From positions 11,569,341 to 11,633,340 of the forward strand of contig OZ029914.1 of NCBI GenBank assembly GCA_964023275.1: DNA of 64,000 nt. Reading direction: 5' to 3'. Shown here one piece after another: positions 1 to 11,660 of the stretch (position 1 is its first letter; each line of letters opens with the position of its first letter). The DNA is from Norana najaformis. Taxonomy: Eukaryota > Annelida > Clitellata > Crassiclitellata > Hormogastridae. The position numbers were made by a program, and so were the translations under genes. The notes beneath the pieces were generated by a model. It searched no databases, was not told the DNA's origin, and saw only the letters and a list, made by a program, of their open reading frames with translations.

Positions 1-142
1 TTTTTCTAGACGGAAGATTTATACAGTCTTTAGCAGTCGCTTGAGCTGAACAAGTGTGTTAATGAATATTTTAATCCCTAACACAATTTATGAATTACAA
101 CAATATTTTCTTATTTAATGGAATGATGTTTTGTTCATTTAG

Positions 143-238
143 CTACCAGTGGACAAAAGCTGTTGGCATTGTTGGTACTGGTTGCCGTACTATTGATTGT
201 AGTAATCGGTGTTATCATATATCGCTGGAGGAAAAACA
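143..238 (+). CDS. Copy A transmembrane exon
   Basis: A 96-base exon preceded by a T-rich tract and AG and followed by the donor GTATGT. It encodes a short ATSGQ linker, about 22 hydrophobic residues (mostly L, V, I, A) and then RWRK, the classic stop-transfer pattern of a type I membrane protein. Phase 1 at both ends. The same exon occurs at 38669-38764 (copy B) and 59156-59251 (copy C) with the same length and phase. Confidence 0.8.
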
Positions 239-2346
239 GTATGTAAAAGCCAAGTTTATTAGAATGTAAACGTCCAGGATGATGCTGTCAGTAGTTTTGC
301 ATAACACAACACAACAAAAAAGACATATATTAACCATAACACCTTAGCCACTTTTTATTATTCCCTTTTTGAATATGTGTGGGTTTGTGCGTGTACTGAA
401 GACAACGAAGGTTGGTATGGAGAGGAAGTAATGATAACTGGTGAGTGACTACTGCAAACTAAAGATTTTCAAGTTTCATTGTGATCAGTGACGACTGGTT
501 TACAAGGAATGTCGCTGCCACAGGCGCACTGCCTAAGTTTACACACGTTCTTAGGTTCTATTTGTAGGCCTACTCATTCTACTTTGAACAGTTTTATTAT
601 GATCCAGCAAACACAATAATTATTTGCATTCGCTACAAGCGTCGGTATATGGGGATAGTTTTTTAAAACATCATTTCACCTTGATCTCTGAGACACTGCT
701 CTTTCTCTGAATTCCACTATCCTTCTCGGTTGTGGTAGGTTCACATGGGCCTGGTCTGCTGATAGCCACGCTGGGTTTTCGGTGGCCTGCAAGCCTGCTA
801 TTTTGCTCCAAAGTCAACCTCCTCTACTAGAATACATTTGCCGAGTCTTCTTTCAAACCAGAAGCTCCTGCATCAAACAATTTAAATATTGCACACAGTA
901 TAAGAGCTTAAAATAAGCTAAAACGAACTGAGGGAGGCCATTTTCATCAACAGTTAGGGGCCGACATTCTGAAAAGGCAAATATTGCTGTATCAAATTAA
1001 GGGGGTACTATATTATACACTCAGACAGTTGCTTAGATTTGTTAAAACCAAATGTAAAAATGTAGTTCATTTTCCTCTTTGTCGTTTCTCTTTGCCCTAA
1101 AGAATATGAATAAAAATTAAGCCTACAGTCCATAAATGAAGAGAAACGCGCAGCTATGATTGAGTGGATTATCCAATCTTCCGCTGTAATGCCCTTATGT
1201 ATGTAGCCACCTCAAAGTAGGTCCGGTACAGAATCTCACTACTTGCGGAGTATCACTTTCGTCTATCCTGTATAGATCCTCATAGAGTTTATTGTCAGTA
1301 CACTTGACTAATCTGTTTTCCCTTGAGTGCGGCACATATTGACTTATATGTAAGTTTGAGGCCACCGTGAATCGAATTCACTTGGAGAATGCGGTGGTAC
1401 CATAGTAATATAGTTAGAAGTATTCAACTCACTAAATATATAGAGAAAACAGCATACTGCCAACACGTTCGCAGACTCTCATATATCTTTATAATAAAGG
1501 CTAATGCATAGTTTACAACATGTGTCAATATGCACGCGCAACAGCAACCAGATAGCCCTATATGCTATTGAACTATTTTAAATTGGGGCTTATAGTTTAT
1601 AAAACATTAACTCTAGCCAACCACAATACTTGAAATCAGTCCTCATTCTCCACACTTTTCATTATTCAATTGTCTTTCTCTGATCGTACCTAAGACTAGA
1701 AATGTCCTTGGTGAATGAGCTTTTCGGTTGTTGGACCTAGATTTGCAACTCTGTTTGTTCTGCTCAGTCGCTTGTGTCATTTTTCTTCTCAACTTGACTT
1801 ACCTTTTTCAAATTGTTTATCCACCATAGGCTGTCTCTCTCTCATTGGACTGACCTTCTGGATATGGCCCTGATTGTGGCTTGGCTTTGATGCGCCATCG
1901 CTTGATGCTTGTGCATTAGACACCGCCGAATGGAAATTACTAATTACAATTACAATTCGATGAGTATAAGAAGGCAGTGTTAGACAGTTTCGTTATAAAA
2001 TCTTAATGGTTTCTCATAAATTAATATGTGTAAATGAAGTTTTCTGCATAACTATATATATATTAGTTTTATATCGACATAGTTTTATTTAATCTTTTCA
2101 TTAAATTTAGCATTTCAGTTTGAGAAATAAGAGAAACGAACAGATAAGGCCTAGAGAAAGTTGATGTGAATGCCGTTACAATTCAGTTTTAGCCATTTCT
2201 TGTCTTATCAAGAATGAGCTTAGGTGAGGGTCTGATTCAAAGCAACTGATAAATGTATGTATGTATCTTACTATTTATATAGCGCCTCCTGAGAACCTTC
2301 AAGAGCGTTATAATAGTCACAGTAACTGCATTTTGTGGTTTGACAG
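239..2346 (+). other. Copy A TM-to-helix intron
   Basis: About 2.1 kb that aligns in patches with the same intron of copies B (38765-40268) and C (59252 onward), for example around 300-430 and 660-720. It carries an old LINE 3' end at about 1690-1930. It also has an extra block of about 60 bases at about 2255-2310, with a GTAT repeat and a TATAGCGC motif, which is missing from copy B and ends only about 40 bases before the next exon. Confidence 0.6.
1690..1930 (+). repeat. LINE 3' end shared by copies A and B
   Basis: The plus strand matches the minus strand of the LINE tail at 45740-46090, where the conserved C-terminal reading (FSVAGPTFWDSLP, then a Q-L-K-T-Y-L-F motif) is still visible. 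The paralogous stretch in copy B is about 39895-40150. It ends with a shared block around GCGCCATCG. Because it sits at the same place in the introns of A and B, the LINE was there before these two genes were duplicated. Confidence 0.55.
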
Positions 2347-2430
2347 AAATCCGAAATACAATGCTCAATGTGTTAGAAGAACAAGAACTTGTGGAAAGAA
2401 AACAAGAACAACAGCAGCAAAGCAAACGCG
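2347..2430 (+). CDS. Copy A charged helical exon
   Basis: An 84-base exon after the acceptor TTTGACAG and before the donor GTACCG. Read in phase 1 from the transmembrane exon it gives IRNTMLNVLEEQELVERKQ and then a Gln-rich end (QQQQSKR), a strongly charged and probably helical or coiled-coil juxtamembrane segment. The exon length is a multiple of three, so it can be skipped without a frameshift. The homologous exon in copy B is at 40269-40355. Confidence 0.65.
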
Positions 2431-2769
2431 GTACCGGTTAAAATTTACAAATTACTTATGGCTATGTTGTGGTTTTGTCTATAATTTATCAAATGTTCTC
2501 ATGAAATTTATTAAGCATTGTCCATGTTTTCATGTCTACGATTGTGTTAATTATCATTTTACCTTGCCAACCGGCCATGCTTAAACTACCCACAGGCTTT
2601 TTATACCCCGACCTGTTTCTTCATCGCCTTCTCATTTCTCAAAGCATACATTTGGGTCTATAATAATCGGAGTTGCCTGTCGTTAGTTTACTTTCTGCTG
2701 CTTCTTTTTGGTGACACTGAGCTTAACTCTTGTCCTTGCCGTCTTAAAGCAATAAATTTATGAAACCTT

Positions 2770-3660
2770 AACATCCGCTCTCTCTGAAATAAGTCTTCTT
2801 ATCATTAAAATTACATTTTGGATCATCTGGTTGATATTCTCGCTCTCAGTGAAACTTGAATCAAACCATCGGACACACCTTCCTTAATTACAGGCATAAC
2901 ACCTCCCTCTTTTTCTCTCCTAAATCAACCTCGGTCGGATGGACTAGTTGGTGGAATTGCTTTCTTTCATTAGTCACAACTAAAATGTACTCGTTTATAT
3001 TCACCTATTCCTTCCCCGAAGTCATTCGAAACCGTTATCTCTACCCTGGGGTCTGAAAATCAGCACCTTGCATTTGTCACTGTTTATCGCTATCACTTTC
3101 TGACACTTTCACAGAATTCCAATCACTCCTTTAATTCCTGGTCTCATCTTCTTCTGAAATTATAATAACGGGCGATTTCTGTGTACACATATATTGTCCT
3201 ACTGTGAACTACAATTCTAAAAATTCCTGTGTTTCCTCTCTGGCTTTGATCTAATGCACCAAGTCTCTTTCTAAACTCATGACATGGGTTATACAGTTAT
3301 CTTTTTATAACTCGATCCAGTTGTTCTGCTGTTAGAAATGTCTCTCTTTCTGAGTTGTAAATATCTGACCATACTATCGTTACTTCACAGGTTTCTTTCC
3401 ACCATAAGCCGCCTTCCACTTACTCTTTCATCAGTTACCGTCCTTGGAGAATGGTCAACGTTTAAAACTTCAAAACTGACATCGTTGCCTCCCCCTGTGG
3501 TTGTACCTATCATAGACAGCTACAGAACTTTCCGTTCAACTGAATCTTTGTTTGAAATCCTGGATAAACAAATTACTGCTAAGTCAAAGGGAGTTGCTGC
3601 ACGCCCTTCTCAGCTCTATTATGACTCAGACATAACTCAGATATTATAACTCGGACGGCT
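2770..3660 (+). mobile_element. LINE endonuclease fragment in copy A intron
   Basis: The plus strand encodes a broken APE-type endonuclease of a non-LTR retrotransposon. DILALSET is readable from 2833 (the usual following Trp is a stop), a TGDF-type motif lies near 3167, and SDHTIV near 3365. These are the ordered signatures of LINE endonucleases. It has several stops and frameshifts and no reverse transcriptase follows. It lies in the intron between the helical and propeller exons of copy A and is not seen at the matching place in copy B. Confidence 0.55.
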
Positions 3661-4146
3661 GCGCAACCGGCTTGAAAGGTGCTGGCGATGCTCCCATTTA
3701 GCTTTCCACCTTCTGAAATTTACGCGCTTGTTTCGTATTTCCGAAAACTTGTCTCAGCAGTAAAATCATGCAATCTACTTGTCTAATTTGGCCTCTGAGA
3801 GCTCCTCTTCTTTTATGTTATTATGGCAGGCGGTGAACTAGATCCTATACCGCGACAAAGAAATGTACTATCTAGCTCCTCATCGCACTCTTCCCTTGAC
3901 AACAGGTTCCTATGTATCTTTGGCTGACACTGTCGATGTAATCGTTCCTCTCTTTCTGTCGTCTGTCGTCTGTCGATCACTGCCTAAGTTGCTGTCTCTC
4001 TATGTTTGTCTCTTTGCACCATTTCCTTTCACTACCTTTGTCCCCTTAGCCGTTATGATCATCACCACCACTTTTTTCCTTTCATTCGAGTTCAAATATT
4101 CGAAAAAACATTTAAAGAAGAATTTACAAGTTTAGATCAAACATAT

Positions 4147-4151
<5 letters not shown>

Positions 4152-4180
<29 letters not shown>
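4152..4180. repeat. (TA)n microsatellite
   Basis: A pure TA dinucleotide run directly upstream of the copy A propeller exon, about 45 bases before its acceptor. Confidence 0.9.
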
Positions 4181-4182
<2 letters not shown>

Positions 4183-4225
4183 GTATAATATCTTAGATAC
4201 TTATCTGATTTGTTTATATTTTCAG

Positions 4226-5098
4226 ATACACTTTCAGAAAAATACAAATTGGACCCAGTCTTAATTCAAGCAATCAGAACAAGAGCTGCACAGCAAGAAA
4301 TGAAAGAGATCAGTGGATTGACGATCTTAGACAAAGAATTGTTTGTTGTGAGTCATTTGAGTTCAGAAGTTGAAGTTTACGATTCGATGAAATTAAGTTT
4401 AAGTCGTCGATTGAATTTGAAGGAATTAATTCATCCTTGGGACTTGGGATCCTGCAACAAAAATAAATGTCTCTACATCTTCGGTTACAAAGGATCAGAT
4501 GGTCAGTCGAAGAGAATCTTAAGACTTGATCGAAATGGAAAATTAATAAAGAATTGGTCAACAGGAGACGATTTTGGATACGGTCTTTCTGTTACAGATG
4601 AATCGAATGTCATTTTAACTGTTTTTGATAAAAATAAATTAAATGAATATTCGCCCGATGGACAAATGATTCGTGAAATAAATCTGTCATTAGACGCAGG
4701 TATTCTTAATCCACTGCATGCTGTGAAACTGACCAACGGGCATTTCGTGGTCAGCCAGGGCTTTTATCCAGATGATCTGCACAGAGTATGCCTAATGGAT
4801 GGAGATGGAAAACTTAAGAAGTCATTAGGTGGAAGAAGTGAATCGAACATTGAACAAATGGTAAATCCGTGCTATTTGGCCATTGAATGAATTCGTGATG
4901 GTTGCTGATCGAGAGAACAAACGAGTTTTGTTATTGGATTCAGATTTGCAGTTTAAGAGAGAAATCCTATCAGAAGAAAAACACGGATTGCGACGTCCAG
5001 AGAGAATTCTAGTGGATCAGAGAAATGGTCGACTGTTTGTGGCTGACAACGACTTGGACAATCACCAGATTTTGATTTTTCAGCTACTTCATAACTAA
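4226..5098 (+). CDS. Copy A beta-propeller exon (frameshifted)
   Basis: A single large exon after the acceptor ATTTTCAG. The product has six NHL/WD-like strands of about 40-45 residues each. Typical blade cores are ELFVVSHLSSEVEVYDS, NKCLYIFGYKG, DESNVILTVFDKNKLNEYS, GHFVVSQG, FVMVADRENKRVLLLDSDL and GRLFVADNDLDNHQILIF. The VADRENKRV and LFVADN segments are characteristic of NHL repeats. The frame breaks at about 4884 between the two halves of blade 5. The same residues are intact in copy B (blade 5 starting LAVDENGFVMVSDFDN). Confidence 0.75.
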
Positions 5099-5111
5099 CT
5101 TTTCAAACTCT

Positions 5112-5117
5112 AATAAA
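5112..5117 (+). terminator. Copy A polyadenylation signal
   Basis: AATAAA 14 bases after the last propeller codon; the expected place for the end of the transcript. Confidence 0.6.
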
Positions 5118-5119
5118 AA

Positions 5120-7980
5120 TCTTTAATAGAACTTAAGTGCAGTTTTTTATTAAATGCTTTTCTGTTTTAATTTAGGGAATTAGTTGTCATTGATTACAAA
5201 TACAAAAAGTTGTAAGCTTTTGATTAAATTTCAAGTACGAATTTAACTGTTGATTTTTTTGTATTATCTGCTCATTCACTAGATGACCACTGAATCCATC
5301 ACACGACACAAGCCAATTCGCCAGACCAGATGGCGCATTTCTAATAAAAATTTGATGAATGTGATGAAACCAAAACTGTCCCGTAGAAGACGAACTCTAC
5401 TGTGGTTTTTACTTGTCGCTTTTCAGGATTTATCGCCAAACTCTTGAATTCTGTAGCGAACGACTTTTTAATGTTGCATTCCGTTTATCATGGGATCGTA
5501 TTGAAACACCTGAATTCTTCAGCGACTGCACTGCAACGTGGCAGTTCTTTCACAAGTCACGTAGCCTATGATGCGCAAGAAATACGATCGATTAAAATCA
5601 CCAGTAATTAGAACTAGTTTTCAGTGCCAAAAAATCATTTCTGGACAGCAAAGGCATAGGGTGAGGTTTGATGGATCTAAAGCACCTTAATTTTTTCGAG
5701 TATATCAATTCCAGCCGATTTGCCTAGAATTTGGCTTTACTTTTATTGCGAGTTTTACACCTACCAATTAGCCATTCAAAGAAACCTAATTAGGCGAATA
5801 GGCCTATAATTAATACAAATTATAATTTAAAAGACAATCCGATAAAACCCACTTATAATAGTTCAGATGTACACTTTGCAACCTTGCAAGGGGAACATCA
5901 AAAACACTGAGCAGGATAAAGAAGTGCTCTTCTTAGAGAAAAATATGCATTCAGTGTGATAGTTGTAAACACGAAGAGGTATTGATTTCTAGTTTCTGAG
6001 AATTATCAGCGACCTAGAATTGCATAAAACAACAGCAGCAACAACAACAGACAACGCTATTCCAAGATAAGACATCCCTTTAACAGAGTTTTACAGGTAA
6101 ATGGGCCTTCCAATTTCTTCCATCGGCGTTCCTCTGTAGTCTGTATGATCCTCCTTTTAAATTTGCATTTGCCTTTTAACAAATTCTTATAGTGTGTATG
6201 TGTTTGATTAACTAGATCGGTTCTATATAGGTTTAGGTGTCGTAATTGTTTAAGTTTGGTGACAAGGGTGAGATATTATATTTATTAAGTAGGCCAGCAT
6301 ATAGAGTAATAAAATAGCTTAGATTTAATGGCCAGCTTTGCTAGTTGATCGATATAAATGTAGTTTATGGGGATCTGATGTCTGATGACAAAGGACTTCC
6401 ACTGAAGCGAAAGAACGGCTGGATCCTGATCTGCTAATGACCAAGCAAATTTTGATCATCGGCTATTAGAATCACGGATGACAGCTTCTGTGGAAAATTT
6501 GATTAGGCTGCATGACTATGCAAAATTGACTGGACGCCATTGTTGTTGCAGACGATCATTGCGAATTTCGTCATTTGTACGTTGGCCACGAATAGGTTAA
6601 GTTCGTCGATGAACTCCATAGTAAACTTGGAGTCAAACATGAATTGGCGTAATTTATAGCTAGCCATATAGCTTTATGTATGTGACTCGCGAAAGCGTTT
6701 CGATAAGCGAGTTTAAGCTGTGAAAGTGACTTACCAGTCGTGCGTAGGTCGAATCGAAGCGGGACGATCGGACATCGTCATTGTCCGTATGGCTCAGATA
6801 CTTGCGGAACTTTCCGTTGAAGTGAGTCAAAGTTCGCGAGACAGTTGACTGCTTCATCGACTAGTTATTTATAAAAACTGTCGAATATTTTCTACGCGTC
6901 GAATCGAAGTGAAACGAGGAACTTAAAAACGAATTGGCAACAATCCGACATATGTTCGAGGTTTCGCAATCTCTGTTGTTGTGCTGGATTGCGAGGCAAA
7001 TTGTACTGCGACAAGAACGGTGGATCCAGAACTATGATACACCTGAGAAAACTGAAACCTAAGTCCTGACCGCTTCTACGTTCAACGTGATAGGTTGGCA
7101 AAAATTACTCATCTATCTTAGTGTAATTAATCTGCTGGCTTTAGGTAGGTCAAATAGCATATACAATACTATTAATCTTGACTTTTGAATGATTGTTCAA
7201 TAAGTCTTGATTTTCATTAAAACTCATTTAAAACGAAAATCATGTTTGACAAATACGAGCCAAAAAATCACTAGCTATTCATTTGGTGAGGTAAATGGTT
7301 AAGTTTGTATGAGCCGCAGCAGATGATCACAAGCTGTTTCACGCACCGGGATTAAGTATTTTGGATAACACAGAGCGGTTAAGTCCTCTACTACAAGTGA
7401 TTAATTCGAAGTGAAGAATTAGAAGCTGTAAGAGGTGCGAAACAGTTACAGCCTGTACCTAGAGAAAATAACTATGAAGTAGAATCGCAAGATCCTCCAA
7501 ATGCTTCATAAGTAAGAAGGTAATATTATATTCAACACCGGCTAGAACTCACCCGGGTCAATAAACTTCTGAAACCGTTATCGCCTTGATATCTTCCCTT
7601 TCTTGGGGTTGGTTTGCATTCAATTCGAGACTGGGTTCGCGCGAAGGAGAGATGTGAAAGGAAGCGACTTAATAAGCAGTGTAATTAAATGCGTGATGGC
7701 TGATAGTCATATCTCTGATTGCGGGGTAAAGCGTGGAACCCTGGCAGAAATCGAAACAGTGATAGAGTGTAAAAGACCGGCATTAAAAAAGATTAGTAAT
7801 TTTATTACAATTGCATGGACAAAGAAGCGCCAATAGAACAGAAGAATACGACACAATAAAAAAATTTGAAGAAGGAGGGATGGTTCAGAAGAAAGAATAG
7901 ATGGGTAGTAGTTGTTCAAATATATATTTCTAAATTGATATCTAAATCTTGCTGATACGAAATATACATATATACAAATA
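5120..7980. other. Intergenic, nothing recognised
   Basis: Low-coding, AT-rich DNA 3' of copy A. Short open frames (6660-6857, 6892-7101, 7603-7836) show no recognisable family motif and are not preceded by convincing gene signals. A run of CAA/CAG trinucleotides occurs near 6030-6050. Parts around 6290-7100 have the look of an old dispersed repeat, but I cannot name it. Confidence 0.4.
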
Positions 7981-7989
7981 TTTTTAGTT

Positions 7990-8990
7990 TTTCATCTGCC
8001 TGGCTTTTCTTCATGAAAAGAAATCACTGCTACATGACGAGTAGTTGTAATGTCTAGATAACGAATTGCCAGTTTCCAATGACAGGACAGGATTTAAAGT
8101 ACACTGTGTCCGGAAAAATTCCAAGGCTTTACGGTAAATATGAAAATAATTAGTAAACATTAATCGATTTTTAAAATTCCAAAAACAGTTTAATCCTGAA
8201 ATATTATTGAACTATAATTTATGTTCAAAATGTCCGCCATTGGCTTCAACGCAAGCTTCGAGACGTACACGCCACTGACTAACAGCAGCATCGACGACCA
8301 GTTGATCAAGTTCATCCCAAGCATTAACAATTCGCTCGCGGAGTTCTTCGATGTTTCTGACCTTTGTCTTGTATACTTTCTCCTGCATTATTCCCCAAAT
8401 TTTATAATCAACAGGATTTAAGTCCGGACTGTTTGGAGGTTTTTAAATTTTTAAATTGATTATTATCTACTATAGTTTTTTCATTCATATTTTAGAGCCT
8501 TGGAATTTTTCCGGACACAGTGTATAAACTCAACTATGAATGGATGACGTTTTGTCAAGTGCTTGCATGTGTCGTCAACTGGTTTTTCATCAGAAACTGT
8601 TTGATATTTGTTAAAGTTTTGTTCTAATTTGTCGTTCACCATTTTGATTTTGGTTTTAGTGGCTTGGAGATTGTTTTCTCTGTCATTGTTCCCTTAGTTT
8701 CTTTTTTTCAAATTTTTTAGACTAATTTAAGCACTTCTCTCTCGTTTTGAAAAGAAATTTACTGTAATAGTCATTAAAAAGCTGATACAAATGTATCAGC
8801 TTTGCTCATAATATGACCTAACCATCATTAGTTGTTCTTGAAAGTGCAGTATAGTCTTGTGTTGCAAACAATTTTCTCCCACTGAGTTTTTTCTGCACCG
8901 ACAAATCTTTCTGGGCTAATATATGATGTCAGCAACAGCCAAACACAAAATCGAAAATTTTATGCTTATTACAAAGCATTCTGTTTTTCG
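7990..8990. repeat. Duplicated intergenic block alpha, first copy
   Basis: Apart from the mariner insertion inside it, this stretch aligns with 51100-51760. Shared landmarks are the CTCTCTCGTTT tract, CTGTTTGATATTTGT-like sequence, TTTTCTCTGTCATTG and a CACTGAGTTTT-like end. It shows that DNA 3' of the receptor copies was duplicated together with them. Confidence 0.65.
8102..8522 (-). mobile_element. Deleted mariner/Tc1-like element
   Basis: A 421-base element with perfect 27-bp terminal inverted repeats starting CACTGTGTCCGG, flanked by TA on both sides (8100-8101 and 8523-8524), the target duplication of the IS630/Tc1/mariner superfamily. The minus strand from about 8445 down to 8225 reads as the C-terminal end of a mariner transposase, beginning PPNSPDLNPVDYKIWG, the region holding the last catalytic acidic residue, and ending NGGHFEHKL-stop. 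The N-terminal DNA-binding part and the first two catalytic Asp residues are gone, so it cannot move itself. The empty target is preserved at 51260-51261. Confidence 0.88.
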
Positions 8991-9164
8991 GAATTATGGT
9001 ATTTTACGCGTCATTTGTAATTTAAGATACTAGTTATTGTAAAATGTATGTAAAGTTGATGCAAAGAACAGGAAACTTGTCACTGCATAAATTTTTAAAG
9101 TGGGTTACAATGGAATGTTTGTAGATCTTTAGGACTGTAGTCTTACATTGATCACGTGTGTGCA

Positions 9165-9420
9165 GTGATGTGGTCTCGAGACTGCGGTCTTAGTCTCAAG
9201 ACAGTTTTGACACAAACACTGTGGTATTGGTTTCGAATGTGCCGTTCTTGGCCTTGGTTTTGGTCTCAACACTGGTCTTGGTCATGTTCTTGAACCTTGT
9301 GGTCTTGGTCTTGGTCTCCGACACTGTGATCTTGGTCTTGGTATCCTATCATGTAGTCTTGGTTTTGGAATTTTGGTCTTGCTTACAACACTGCAACTGT
9401 CTCGAGCAATGTTATAATGA
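9165..9420. repeat. GGTCTTGGTCTT-type low-complexity repeat
   Basis: Imperfect tandem GGTCTTGGT and CTCGAGAC-like units. The long open frame here (9221-9574) is a by-product of the repeat, giving an LVLVSN-type periodic peptide. The left edge CAGTGATGTGG resembles a hAT end, but no matching right end with a target duplication was found. Confidence 0.5.
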
Positions 9421-9870
9421 GCGCAACCTGAAAAATCTTAAATACTTAGGGTATTTTCGCAGCAGCCGTCTGGGGCGTGGTCTTATAGCTGTGCATTATT
9501 CACCCTTGAGTTCTGACACAAAAATAAACAATGGGACTGAACTTTTCGAATTTTTTTATCACAGCCGGAATTAGAATTTTTAGGTCGGGTATCGACCCCA
9601 ATTAACTATGGCAAATCCAGCCCTTTTACCAGGACACGATAGGCTATATATTACATGTGAGCAGTAAATGGTGTTTGAATTGAAATTCAGGACTGTAAGC
9701 GATTAAAGTTTTCAACCGTTCAACAGCCATTAATCAATTAATCGATTATTTTCGAAAACTTTGACAATTCGTTACAAATGTAAACTTTTTCAATCACAAG
9801 TTTTGAAAAATCGCCTCGTTCTGAAATCAGTTGATTAACAGTGTATAAGCTAGAAAAGTAAATATCAATA

Positions 9871-10128
9871 GGGTAAAATGGGGTAATTTCGGCACTTTAA
9901 GCACTTTTTTGAAAATTTAAAATGTCATCACATTTGTAAGACCCACTGAGGTTTCCACAGTTTGCTGCAACCCTCTGCTATGAAATGACACCTCCAAACT
10001 CTGAATTTGATTCTCACAAATTTCTGTTATAGCATGTAAATTGAAGGCATTCAAACGCCGAAATTACCCGCAGGGTGGGTAATTTCGGCACCCCATGCCG
10101 AAATTACCCGAAATGAAAATGACCATAT
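9871..10128 (+). mobile_element. Solo end of a pogo-like transposon
   Basis: About 258 bases starting TA|GGGTAAAATGGGG, rich in the unit GGGTAATTTCGGCA and its complement. It matches, in inverted orientation, the right end of the pogo-like element at 16395-16632 nearly throughout. It stops where a LINE 3' tail begins (10150), so the rest of this copy is lost or was never inserted. Confidence 0.65.
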
Positions 10129-10149
10129 ATTTAGGCCTATCCTGACACG

Positions 10150-10340
10150 CCATCTTCCTCTTCCCATCTTCCAAAACACCACCTACCGTAGCTGTCACGC
10201 TAACTGCCTGATTTTTGGACCATGACCTGGAAATGAACCCTTTTGCCTATAGATTTTGTTTTGACTGAGCGCCTGTGAATAAGCTGGTCCCCGTGACGTG
10301 GCTTTTGTAGGGCACTGTACAGAAGAAGTCTCGGAATTAC
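10150..10340 (+). repeat. LINE 3' tail
   Basis: Matches the 3' untranslated tail that follows the LINE reverse-transcriptase end at 13180-13360. Shared stretches include GACCTGGAA, TTTTGCCTAT, GACTGAGCGCCTGT and AATAAGCTGGT. It is a 5'-truncated LINE copy with no coding part left. Confidence 0.6.
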
Positions 10341-10344
10341 GATT

Positions 10345-10715
10345 ACGATTATGACAAGCGGTATGCAAGAGTTGGTTTATACAACAGACTTGCTAGTCGA
10401 GAATTATGATCAGTGAGGGGGATTTCCTTTACGCATGGTTTTTCCATATTTACGTGGTTTGGCACAGTAGCCAATATGTTTTATGTGCACGTGCAACGAT
10501 GGGATTTTCCTTACGCATGGTTTTTCCGTATTTACGTGGTTTTGCTAATCGCGCAAGTTGATGCAAACTTTGACCGAATTTTATGTGATCGTGCATTGTT
10601 GTTTAGGTCCTATATTTTTTAAAATTCGATTGCGCTAGGCCGCTAAAAATAGTCAAAGAGCTAGAATCCAACTACTTTCCCCTGGTATGAAGCCAAATCA
10701 TGTTCGGGTGTAATG
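10345..10715 (+). repeat. Inverted-arm repeat, left copy
   Basis: Matches the reverse complement of 17350-17745, and a shorter third copy lies at about 18715-18860. Shared blocks include CAAGCGGTATGCAAGAG, TTTACGTGGTTTGGC-like sequence and ATGATTTGGCTTCA-like sequence. It also contains its own internal duplication: two copies of TTACGCATGGTTTTTCC, about 68 bases apart. Confidence 0.6.
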
Positions 10716-10789
10716 TTTTTGAAAAATATTGTGATTTGTCCACAATATAAGTCCACAATGCTTCCGCTATAGAATAATCCGATTCATAC

Positions 10790-11660
10790 TCCTCAATCTC
10801 TCATTCAACGCGGCGATGTTCCTCATTTACTTGTTCATATTGACTCACCTAGATTACTGCAGTTCAATTTTGCAGCTATGCTTTAGGCCCTGTTGCATCA
10901 GCTCCATTCGATCACGAACTACGTCTCCCGAGTCGTAGTAAACACGCCGAAATATTCACGTATATTAGAATGTACGCGAGAAACACAACATTCTATTCGG
11001 TTTACGAGATCAGATTAAGAAAATCTCTGACTCTTCCATCCACCTATCGACTAATTCTTCCACTCTAAGTTTCACCTTTAATCGCCTGTAAGCAATCGTT
11101 GCATCATCTTTGGCCCACATCTCTCGTTTTTTAATCGCATCATCAAATCATCATCACCTCTCCCGCAACTGTTCATTCATATTCATGACCTTCGCAGTTT
11201 TCTATCTATGCTCGAATTTGAAACTTTCTCCACCATCGATACCTCTAATGTTCGCTCCAAGCTGTATTGCTGTAGTTCTCTTTTTCTTGATCTTGAATCC
11301 ACTCATCCAAAATTTATTTACCCGGGCTGTCATCGGGACACCCAAGCATCACCATATCACTCCTATCACTCTACTGGCTGACAATCCTCAAACTCATTCA
11401 TCTCCAAGTTCTTTCTCTAACCTATAACTTCTACAAAAAACTCCCAACCAACTTATCTTCGCAAACTCTTTACCCTCCAATCAGTCCGAGCTACCCGTTC
11501 ATCCTCTAACCTCACACTTGCCCTTTCGCAGTACTAACAACTCATCTTAAGTTCTCTGACCTATCCATATAGGCATACCACACCGCACCTCGACTCGGTA
11601 ACGATCTCCCCGTTGACTTTCGCAAATTCTCCGCAACAAAGTGTCTGTGTTACCTGTTTA
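10790..11660 (+). mobile_element. L2/CR1-like LINE fragments
   Basis: Two adjoining fragments on the plus strand. The stretch 10790-10970 reads LLHQLHSI..YVSRVVVNTPKY, the conserved segment after the LINE reverse transcriptase fingers and palm. The stretch 11115-11660 matches the reverse complement of 16670-17295, with motifs such as FIFMTFAVF and ITPITLLADN. Both are broken by frameshifts. Confidence 0.6.

Larger units (their letters stand above)
143..5098 (+). pseudogene. Ig-TM-NHL receptor copy A, 3' part, frameshifted
   Basis: This is the 3' portion of the left-most array copy; its Ig exons lie outside the window. Three exons are visible: transmembrane 143-238, charged helical segment 2347-2430, and beta-propeller 4226 to about 5096. 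All junctions are phase 1 and all use AG acceptors and GT donors, so the reading frame runs through them. The propeller exon aligns with that of copy B along its whole length, but near 4882-4888 copy A is 5 bases shorter. This ends the frame at a TGA (4888-4890) inside blade 5, and blades 5-6 continue in another frame to 5098. AATAAA follows at 5112. Seen: the exons and the frameshift. Inferred: either a decaying copy or a truncated receptor. A sequencing error is possible but would have to be a 5-base loss. Confidence 0.72.

Noticed and set aside
3338..3649. 103-codon frame as a host gene
   Set aside because: It overlaps the LINE endonuclease fragment and carries no motif in its own frame.
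9221..9574. 117-codon frame rich in Leu, Val and Ser
   Set aside because: Product of the GGTCTTGGT low-complexity repeat.
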